From Sporosarcina beigongshangi (lineage in GTDB: Bacteria > Actinomycetota > Actinomycetes > Actinomycetales > Micrococcaceae), in the NCBI RefSeq assembly GCF_016820535.1, contig NZ_JADHDY010000021.1:1-55672 (forward strand): 55,672 bases of DNA, written 5' to 3'. Shown in pieces: positions 49,678 to 55,672 of the stretch; positions within the stretch are counted from its first letter, which is position 1; each line of letters begins with the position of its first letter. The notes under the pieces were generated by a model. It searched no databases. It was given only the letters and a program-made list of their open reading frames with translations, and was not told the origin of the DNA. Position numbers and translations under genes: made by a program.

Positions 49678-51717
49678 TCAGTGAACCTCGGCGGCGACCT
49701 CATCGTCCAGGTCGTGACCGCCCTGGAACTGCGTCATGTAGAGGTCGTAGTAGGCGCCGCGGCGTTCCAGGAGCTCCTCATGGTTGCCGTGCTCAACGAT
49801 GTCGCCGTCCTCCATGACGAGGATGGTGTGGGCGTCGCGGATGGTGGAAAGCCGGTGCGCGATGACGAACGACGTCCTGTCCGTGCGCAGCGCCGCCATG
49901 GCGTGCTGGACGAGCAGTTCGGTGCGGGTGTCCACGGAGGACGTTGCCTCATCCATGATCAGCAGCGACGGCTGGGCGATGAATGCCCTGGCGATCGTCA
50001 GCAGCTGGCGTTCACCTGCGGAGACGGAGCCGCCGTCGGCGTCGATCACCGTGTCATAGCCGTCCGGCAGCTGCCGCACGAAGCGGTCCACCATGGTGGC
50101 CTCCGCCGCGGCGACGATCTCCTCGTCGGTGGCGTCGAGGCGTCCGTAGCGGATGTTCTCCCGGATGGTGCCCTCGAACAGCCATGCGTCCTGAAGCACC
50201 ATGCCCACCTGGGAACGCACCTGTTCACGGGACAGCTCACGGGTGTCCACGCCGTCTAGCAGGATCCGCCCTCCTGTGATCTCGTAGAAGCGCATGACGA
50301 GGTTGACAAGTGTGGTCTTGCCGGCGCCCGTGGGACCCACAATGGCCACCGTCTCCCCCGGCTGCACCGTGAAGGACACATCGCGGATAAGTGGCGTGTC
50401 GGGCGAGTAGCTGAAGGAGACGTTTTCAAACTGCACGTGGCCGTCGGTGTGCTCGGGCAGCAGTTCGGAGTCCTCCTCGGCATCCTGTTCGTCGGCGTCC
50501 ATGATTTCAAAGGTCCGCTCGGCCGAGGCCACGCCGGACTGGATCATGTTGGCAATGCCGGCCATCTCACCGATGGGCTGGGAGAACTCACGCGAGTATT
50601 GGATGAACGCCGTGGCGTCGCCCAGCGTCATGCCGCCCGTTGCAACGCGCAGGCCGCCCACGACGGCGACGAGCACATAGGAGAGGTAGGAGACGAACTG
50701 CATGGCGGGCATGATCATGCCGGAGACAAACTGGGCGCCGAAGGAAGCCTTGTACATCTGCTCGTTGCGGACGTCGAATTCGGCCAGCATTTCCTCGTCG
50801 CGGCCGTAGGCGCGGACCAGTTCCAAACCGGAGAAGGTCTCTTCGATGTGCCCGTTCAGGGTGCCCGTATGCTTCCACTGGGCCGCAAAGAGCTTCTGCG
50901 AGCGTGTGCCGATGACCCCGGCAATGACCGCGGAGAGCGGCAATGCAATCAGGGCGATGAGCGCCAGCTGCCAGGAGACAATGAACATCATGATGCCGAT
51001 GCCGATGACCGTCAGCGCCGACTGCACCAGCTGGGAAAACGCCTGTTGCAGCGCTGCCTGGATGTTGTCGACGTCGTTGGTGACGCGGGACATCAAGTCG
51101 CCGCGCTGCCGGGTGTCGAAATACCCCAGCGGCAGCCGGTTGAGCTTGCGTTCAATGTCCTCGCGCAGCTTGAACACCACGCGCATGACAAGGGCGTTGA
51201 GCAGGTAGCCCTGCAGCCACATCAGGGTGGAGGCCACCATGTACAGCACCAGGACGAAGATGATGTAGCGGCTGAGCTGGACAAAATCGATCCCGGCCCC
51301 GGGCACCAGGTTGGTTTTGGCGAGCATGTCCGCCATCTGGTTGTTGCCCTGCGCCCGCAGGCCCTCAATGACCGTGGCCAGCGGGACGCCGGCCGGCAGC
51401 TGGGAGCCGATCACGCCGTTGAAAATGACGTCCATCGCCTTGCCCAGCACCTTCGGGGCAATCACGGTCAGCACCACGGATGCCGCCACCAAGGCGATCA
51501 CCACGGAGAACATGAAGCGTTCGGGGCGCAGCAGCCCCACGAGCCGCTTCACCGAAGGCCAGAAGTGCTCCGCCTTCTTGGCGGGGGTGCCGCCAAACAT
51601 GTCACCATCGGCCTCGCTTGGCTTGTACTCGGGGACCAGTTCCTCTTCCATGGCGTCGATCTCCGGCGCCTGGTTTTCCGTCTTGGGGGAATTCCGCTGT
51701 TTGTCCTTGCGCGCCAT
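49678..51717 (-). CDS. ABC exporter half, canonical ATP site (heterodimer subunit B)
   Basis: A 679-residue fused permease-ATPase. An acidic ~60-residue N-terminal tail precedes a six-helix exporter domain (about 65-390). The ATPase has Walker A VGPTGAGKTT, Walker B LLIMDEATSSVD with catalytic Glu, and H-loop VIAHRLSTI, but a deviating signature SVSAGERQLL. With its partner it should form a heterodimer with one active and one degenerate site, as in TM287/288 or TmrAB. Substrate: drugs or lipids, unknown. ATG 51717 shares one base with the partner's stop codon (TGATG). Confidence 0.94.
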   Translation of the reverse strand: MARKDKQRNSPKTENQAPEIDAMEEELVPEYKPSEADGDMFGGTPAKKAEHFWPSVKRLVGLLRPERFMFSVVIALVAASVVLTVIAPKVLGKAMDVIFNGVIGSQLPAGVPLATVIEGLRAQGNNQMADMLAKTNLVPGAGIDFVQLSRYIIFVLVLYMVASTLMWLQGYLLNALVMRVVFKLREDIERKLNRLPLGYFDTRQRGDLMSRVTNDVDNIQAALQQAFSQLVQSALTVIGIGIMMFIVSWQLALIALIALPLSAVIAGVIGTRSQKLFAAQWKHTGTLNGHIEETFSGLELVRAYGRDEEMLAEFDVRNEQMYKASFGAQFVSGMIMPAMQFVSYLSYVLVAVVGGLRVATGGMTLGDATAFIQYSREFSQPIGEMAGIANMIQSGVASAERTFEIMDADEQDAEEDSELLPEHTDGHVQFENVSFSYSPDTPLIRDVSFTVQPGETVAIVGPTGAGKTTLVNLVMRFYEITGGRILLDGVDTRELSREQVRSQVGMVLQDAWLFEGTIRENIRYGRLDATDEEIVAAAEATMVDRFVRQLPDGYDTVIDADGGSVSAGERQLLTIARAFIAQPSLLIMDEATSSVDTRTELLVQHAMAALRTDRTSFVIAHRLSTIRDAHTILVMEDGDIVEHGNHEELLERRGAYYDLYMTQFQGGHDLDDEVAAEVH

Positions 51718-53447
51718 CAGGCTGCTCCTTCAATGCTCAGCTGTGATTCCACAATTTCGCGGTACGTTTCGTTGCCCTCGAGCAGTTCGTCGTGGGTTCC
51801 GGTGCCGACGATCTCGCCGTCGTCCAGCACGATGATGTGGTCCGCCTCCCGGATGGTGGAGATGCGCTGGGCCACAATGATGACCGTGGCACCTTCCGTG
51901 GCACCGTGGAGGGACTCGCGCAGCCGCTGGTCGGTGGCCACGTCCAGGGCCGAGAAGGAATCGTCAAACAGGTAGATCCGGGGGCGGGCTGCGAGCGCCC
52001 GGGCGATGCACAGGCGCTGCCGCTGCCCGCCGGAGACGTTGGTGCCGCCCTGGGCGATCGGCGAGGCCAGCTGCTTGGGCTTCTCCTCCACGAAGTCCTT
52101 GGCCTGGGCCACGCGCAGCGCCTCCCACAGGTCTTCGTCGCCCGCGTCGGGGCGGCCGAACTTCAGGTTGGAGGCCACGGTACCGGAAAACAGGTACGGC
52201 TTTTGCGGAACCAAGCCCACCAGCCCGGCCATCTGGGTGCGGCTCAGCTCGCTGACGTCCACGCCGCCAATGCGCACGGTGCCGTCCTGCGGGTCAAAGA
52301 GCCGCGGGATGAGGTTGAGCAGCGTGGACTTGCCGGACCCGGTGGAGCCGACAATCGCCGTGGTCCGTCCGGCCTCAGCCGTGAAGGTGACGTTGTTCAG
52401 CACGGGACGCTCGGCACCCGGGTAGCCAAAGGAGACTGCTGAAAATTCGACGGCGTGGCCCGCCGGCAGCTCCCTGGCTGTCGGGACGGCGAGGCTCGGC
52501 ACGGCCGTGAGGACGTCGTCGAGGCGCTCCGCGGAAATGGCGGCACGCGGGATCATCATGACCATGAAGACGCCCATCATGACAGCCACAAGAATCTGCA
52601 GGAGATATTGCAGGAACGCGGTGAGGGAGCCGACCTGCATCTGGCCGGCGTCGACCCTGTGGCCGCCGAACCACAGCACGGCGGCTGTGGCCAGGTGCAG
52701 GATCATCATGATCACGGGGAACATGAGCACGAACAGGTTGCCGACGCGGACCGAGACGCGGGTGAGGTTCAGGTTGGCGTCGCGGTAGCGCTCGGCCTCG
52801 AACTTTTCGCGGACGAAGGCGCGGATGACGCGGATGCCGGTGATCTGCTCGCGCAGCACGCCGTTGACGGTGTCGATCCGGTCCTGCATTTCGCGGAACA
52901 GGGGCAGCAGCTTCACCACGAGGAAGCCGACCACCACGAACAGCAGGGGCACGGACACCCACACCAGCCATGACAGGCCCACGTCTTCGCGCAGGGCCAT
53001 GACGATGCCGCCAATGCACATGATGGGAGTGGACACCATGAAGTTCAGGGCCATCAGCACCAGCATCTGCACCTGCTGGACGTCATTGGTGTTGCGCGTG
53101 ATCAGCGTTGCGGTGCCGAAGCGGCTCACATCCAGGGCGCCAAGGGCGTTGACGCGGTAGTACACCTCGCGGCGCAGGTCCCGGCCTATTGCCATGGCCG
53201 TGCGGGCGCCGAAGTAGATGCCGCCGATTGCCGCGGCCACCTGCACGAAGCAGACGATGATCATGGTGACACCCGTTGACCAGATGAAGTCGGTGTCGCC
53301 CTTGGAGATGCCCTGGTCGATGATCCGGGCGTTGAGGCTGGGCAGATAGAGAGCGGCGATCGTGGAAATCAGCTGCAGCACAAGCACTGCGGCGACCCAC
53401 GTCCAGTACGGTTTTGCGTGGCGGACGGCCAGGCGAAGGAGTTTCAC
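51717..53447 (-). CDS. ABC exporter half, degenerate ATP site (heterodimer subunit A)
   Basis: A 576-residue permease-ATPase with six helices (residues ~15-310). The ATPase has Walker A VGSTGSGKST and the canonical signature NVSGGQRQRL, but Walker B is IYLFDDSFSALD (Asp replaces the catalytic Glu) and the H-loop is IVAQRIST (Gln replaces His). So its own Walker B side cannot hydrolyse ATP, while its canonical signature completes the partner's active site. GTG 53447 is chosen (Val-Lys-Leu-Leu-Arg-Leu-Ala) by family start and a TGGGA site; the open frame extends 43 codons upstream without similarity. Confidence 0.93.
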   Translation of the reverse strand: MKLLRLAVRHAKPYWTWVAAVLVLQLISTIAALYLPSLNARIIDQGISKGDTDFIWSTGVTMIIVCFVQVAAAIGGIYFGARTAMAIGRDLRREVYYRVNALGALDVSRFGTATLITRNTNDVQQVQMLVLMALNFMVSTPIMCIGGIVMALREDVGLSWLVWVSVPLLFVVVGFLVVKLLPLFREMQDRIDTVNGVLREQITGIRVIRAFVREKFEAERYRDANLNLTRVSVRVGNLFVLMFPVIMMILHLATAAVLWFGGHRVDAGQMQVGSLTAFLQYLLQILVAVMMGVFMVMMIPRAAISAERLDDVLTAVPSLAVPTARELPAGHAVEFSAVSFGYPGAERPVLNNVTFTAEAGRTTAIVGSTGSGKSTLLNLIPRLFDPQDGTVRIGGVDVSELSRTQMAGLVGLVPQKPYLFSGTVASNLKFGRPDAGDEDLWEALRVAQAKDFVEEKPKQLASPIAQGGTNVSGGQRQRLCIARALAARPRIYLFDDSFSALDVATDQRLRESLHGATEGATVIIVAQRISTIREADHIIVLDDGEIVGTGTHDELLEGNETYREIVESQLSIEGAA

Positions 53448-53752
53448 GAAGGGATCCCATTCGAATATACGTTTGAATTTCGGGGTACCAACATTAAACA
53501 CCGGGGTCCAGACATGCACAAGTGATTTTTTACGGCCCCGGGCAGTGCCGCCGGGGCACCGGCGCGGCTCCTGCACGGCCCGGCCACCGGCCTGTGAGAG
53601 GACCGTTTGGGGCCACGCCCCGGCGGCACCACGACGGCCTGCACTGTCTGGACGCCATGAAAAAGACGGCGGTTGCAGAACAGGACAGCCACATGCCGTG
53701 GTCCTATTCCGCAGCCACCGTCCCTTTGGGGATTGGCCGACGCCGGCCGGTG
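53448..53752. other. 305-bp region between hutH and ABC exporter operon
   Basis: No gene is supported. It holds the hutH terminator (53661-53727) and, next to the exporter start, an AT-rich stretch (53460-53500) whose minus strand reads ACGTATATTCG, a likely promoter. The sequence between (53520-53640) is ordinary GC-rich DNA in which I see no structure. Confidence 0.65.
53661..53727 (-). terminator. hutH terminator, copy B of a repeated palindromic element
   Basis: The left arm, AAAGACGGCGGTTGCAGAA (to 53680), pairs with TTCCGCAGCCACCGTCCCTTT (53707-53727), then AGGAC with GTCCT and CCAC with GTGG further in. On the minus strand the stem is followed by CTTTTTC. Its arm GACGGCGGTTGCAGAA is nearly the same as that of the palindrome at 14604-14671. 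Confidence 0.85.
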
Positions 53753-55336
53753 TTAGTTCAGCGGACCTGTCGCAGACTCGGCGGCCGCGCGGATGGCGCC
53801 GGAACCCACCAAACGGTCGGCCTCCTCCAGCTCCGGGGACAGGAAACGGTCGACGCCGGGTCCGGGCACCGTTGCGCGCAGCACCTCAATCACAGCGGCG
53901 CCGGCCGCGCCGGGGACCAGTTCGCCGTCGGACATGACAGTGCGCATGTCGATGGCGCGCGTGGCCGTGACCAGCTCGATGGCCAGAACGCGGCGCAGAT
54001 TTTCCACGGACTTGCGCAGCTTGCGGGCCGCGTGCCAGCCCATGGACACGTGGTCCTCCTGCATGGCGGAGCTCGGGATGGAGTCCACCGAAGCGGGCAC
54101 GGCCAGGCGCTTGGAGTCGGAGACGAGGCCGGCCTGCGTGTACTGGGCGATCATGAGGCCCGAGTCCACGCCGGGGTCGCCGGCCAGGAAGGCGGGCAGG
54201 CCGTGCGAGCGGGCGGGATCGAGCATGCGGTCGGTGCGGCGCTCGGCGATCGAGGCCACGTCGGCGGACACGATGGCCAGGAAGTCCAGCACGTAGGCAA
54301 CCGGGGCGCCATGGAAGTTGCCGTTGGAGGAGACGCGGCCGTCGGGGAGGACAACGGGGTTGTCGATCGCGGCGGCGAGCTCGCGGGTGGCGACCATGAA
54401 GGCGTGGTCCACGGTGTCGCGGGCGGCGCCGGCAACCTGCGGGGCGCAGCGCAGCGAGTAGGCGTCCTGCACGCGGGAGTCGCCCTCGCGGTGTGAGGCG
54501 ACGATGGGCGAGTTGGCCAGCACGCGCAGCATGTTCTCGGCGCTGGCGGCCTGGCCGGGGTGCGGGCGCAACTCCATGTGCAGCTCGGGGACGAAGACCT
54601 GGTCGGTGCCCAACAGGCCCTCGACGCTCAATGCCGCGGTGATATCCGCGGTGGTCAGCAGCAGGCGCAGGTCCGCGATGGCCATGAGGAGCATGCCGAG
54701 CATGCCGTCGGTGCCGTTGACCAGGGCCAGGCCCTCCTTTTCGGCCAGTTCCACGGGGGTGATGCCTGCCTCGGCGAGCAGTTCAGGAACGGGGCGGATT
54801 GCGCCGTCGGGCCCGGCAGCGTCACCCTCACCCATGAGGACAAGGGCGCAATGCGAGAGGGGCGCGAGGTCGCCGGAGCAGCCGAGCGAACCAAACTCGC
54901 GGACCACTGGCGTAATGCCGGCGTTGAGGACATCCACCATGGTCTGCACAACGACAGGGCGCACTCCGGTGCGGCCCGAGGCGAGGGTCTTGGCGCGCAG
55001 GAACATCAGGGCGCGCACCACCTCGCGCTCCACGGCCGGGCCCATGCCGGCGGAGTGGCTGCGGATGAGCGACTTTTGCAGTTGCGTGCGCATGTCCGCC
55101 GGAATGTGGCGGTTGGCGAGGGCACCGAAGCCGGTGGAGATGCCGTAGGCCGGTGTTTCGGAGTGGGCCAGCGCCTCGATGTGCGCCCGCACGCGTTCGA
55201 CGCCGGCCAGCGCCTCCTCGCTGATGGTGACCCTTGCGTTGTGGCGGGCCACGGCAATGACGTCCTCGGGGGTGACCCCGGAGGAGGAGAGCGTTACTTC
55301 CCGGGTTGGGGTGGTGGAAAAAGCGGTGGCGGTCAT
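53753..55336 (-). CDS. hutH: Histidine ammonia-lyase
   Basis: A 527-residue lyase that removes ammonia from histidine to give urocanate, the first step of histidine catabolism. The self-processing MIO triad lies in GSLGCSGDLAPLSH, here Cys-Ser-Gly rather than Ala-Ser-Gly; the family signature pattern allows Cys. Other active-site motifs are YGISTGFGALANRHI (with the catalytic Tyr) and SSNGNFHGAP. The C-terminus and length match HutH. ATG 55336 follows AAAGGATC. The pathway partner hutG is at 48701; hutU and hutI are not in the window. Confidence 0.96.
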   Translation of the reverse strand: MTATAFSTTPTREVTLSSSGVTPEDVIAVARHNARVTISEEALAGVERVRAHIEALAHSETPAYGISTGFGALANRHIPADMRTQLQKSLIRSHSAGMGPAVEREVVRALMFLRAKTLASGRTGVRPVVVQTMVDVLNAGITPVVREFGSLGCSGDLAPLSHCALVLMGEGDAAGPDGAIRPVPELLAEAGITPVELAEKEGLALVNGTDGMLGMLLMAIADLRLLLTTADITAALSVEGLLGTDQVFVPELHMELRPHPGQAASAENMLRVLANSPIVASHREGDSRVQDAYSLRCAPQVAGAARDTVDHAFMVATRELAAAIDNPVVLPDGRVSSNGNFHGAPVAYVLDFLAIVSADVASIAERRTDRMLDPARSHGLPAFLAGDPGVDSGLMIAQYTQAGLVSDSKRLAVPASVDSIPSSAMQEDHVSMGWHAARKLRKSVENLRRVLAIELVTATRAIDMRTVMSDGELVPGAAGAAVIEVLRATVPGPGVDRFLSPELEEADRLVGSGAIRAAAESATGPLN

Positions 55337-55409
55337 GGCAGGGATCCTTTGTGTGCAGTTTGCTTGTTTCCCACTATTCCGCTTAACCACGCGGAAATCT
55401 GCACCTTTC

Positions 55410-55445
55410 AGGGCAGGCTGTCCGGAATCCCGGACAGCCTGCCCT
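55410..55445. terminator. Perfect 16-bp stem with 4-base loop upstream of hutH
   Basis: AGGGCAGGCTGTCCGG (55410-55425) and its exact complement (55430-55445) flank a loop AATC. It lies 74 bases before the hutH start on the same transcript side as the gene fragment at the window edge, so it may terminate that gene or act in the hutH leader. Confidence 0.65.
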
Positions 55446-55460
55446 GTTGGCACGGCGCCC

Positions 55461-55494
55461 TGCGCGCCTTGGCCTGCGCGCCTTGGCCTGCGCG
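55461..55494. repeat. 14-bp tandem repeat
   Basis: TGCGCGCCTTGGCC occurs twice in direct succession (55461-55474, 55475-55488), followed by a partial third copy. It lies between the two palindromes upstream of hutH. Confidence 0.75.
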
Positions 55495-55522
55495 GCGCTG
55501 CCTGTCAGCCGCCGGGTGGCAC

Positions 55523-55570
55523 AGGGCGACGGCGGCCGGCCCACCAAGGCGGGCCGGCCGCCGTCGCCCT
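55523..55570 (-). terminator. Perfect 20-bp stem downstream of the right-edge gene
   Basis: AGGGCGACGGCGGCCGGCCC (55523-55542) pairs exactly with 55551-55570 around an 8-base loop. It begins 9 bases past the stop codon of the minus-strand gene at the window edge and is its likely terminator, though no U-run follows. Confidence 0.75.
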
Positions 55571-55578
55571 TCTCCGTC

Positions 55579-55672
55579 TCAGGAACCCTCCGCCAGCCAC
55601 CGATGCGCCACCTTGAGCGCACCGGGGGTCAACGCACCAAGGGCCGGCAGGGAGTCGCCGTTGAAGTCGAAC
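55579..55672 (-). CDS. C-terminal end of an unidentified protein
   Basis: The last 30 codons of a minus-strand gene that enters from the right edge, ending in LTPGALKVAHRWLAEGS and TGA at 55581-55579. The fragment is too short to identify. The stop codon followed closely by a perfect stem-loop supports a real gene end; no other frame here has comparable support. Confidence 0.5.
   Translation of the reverse strand, partial: FDFNGDSLPALGALTPGALKVAHRWLAEGS

Overview
The window is a chromosomal stretch of a high-GC Gram-positive actinobacterium, most likely a member of the Micrococcaceae close to Arthrobacter (inference). The grounds are the strong G/C third-position bias, many GTG and TTG starts, actinobacterial families (DUF3151, DUF6286, a long membrane-anchored NirK, a coiled-coil NlpC/P60 endopeptidase), a tRNA Glu-Asp-Phe cluster, and dense gene packing with long palindromic terminators. 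No phage genes, intact insertion sequence, CRISPR array or rRNA gene was seen. Gene names rest on motif recognition by eye; no database search was run.

Left part (1-16490). A secreted-protein fragment and a CoA-binding protein are followed by a SAM riboswitch in front of a stand-alone MetE-type methyltransferase. Next come an acidic protein of unknown function, a nitrilase-family amidase and purA. A MarR regulator and an SDR oxidoreductase lie behind a double palindromic operator, and a DHA2-type drug exporter follows. The most unusual locus is 9100-14581. Three minus-strand genes joined by 4-base overlaps encode a Cys-containing HTH regulator, a NnrS-like membrane protein and an 896-residue copper nitrite reductase. 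The reductase carries its own ~12-helix membrane domain and an extra cupredoxin. A DUF2249 protein is transcribed divergently. Together they look like a nitrite/NO module. fba with DUF3151 follows.

Middle part (16491-35700). This holds housekeeping and salvage genes: a TrmH-family methylase, a HAD phosphatase, a GNAT, tdk, pyrE, nadE, an acyl-CoA synthetase and xth. It also holds a decayed ctaD fragment (cytochrome oxidase subunit I) and a complete glycine-betaine ABC operon. A sugar ABC operon has its own LacI regulator and a perfect 20-bp operator over the -35 box; it lacks an ATPase gene.

Right part (35366-55672). A six-gene Asp23/AmaP envelope-stress operon ends in a protein made of eight tandem 11-residue repeats. 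Then come three tRNAs, a zincin-like peptidase, an NlpC/P60 cell-wall hydrolase, a tandem universal stress protein, a deaminase/sugar-lactone oxidase pair, a CopC-type copper protein and a purine permease. hutG and hutH (histidine breakdown) flank a heterodimeric ABC exporter with one degenerate ATP site.

A recurring theme is intergenic DNA with very long inverted repeats. Several are nested or have large loops, and two of them share sequence and look like copies of one palindromic element.
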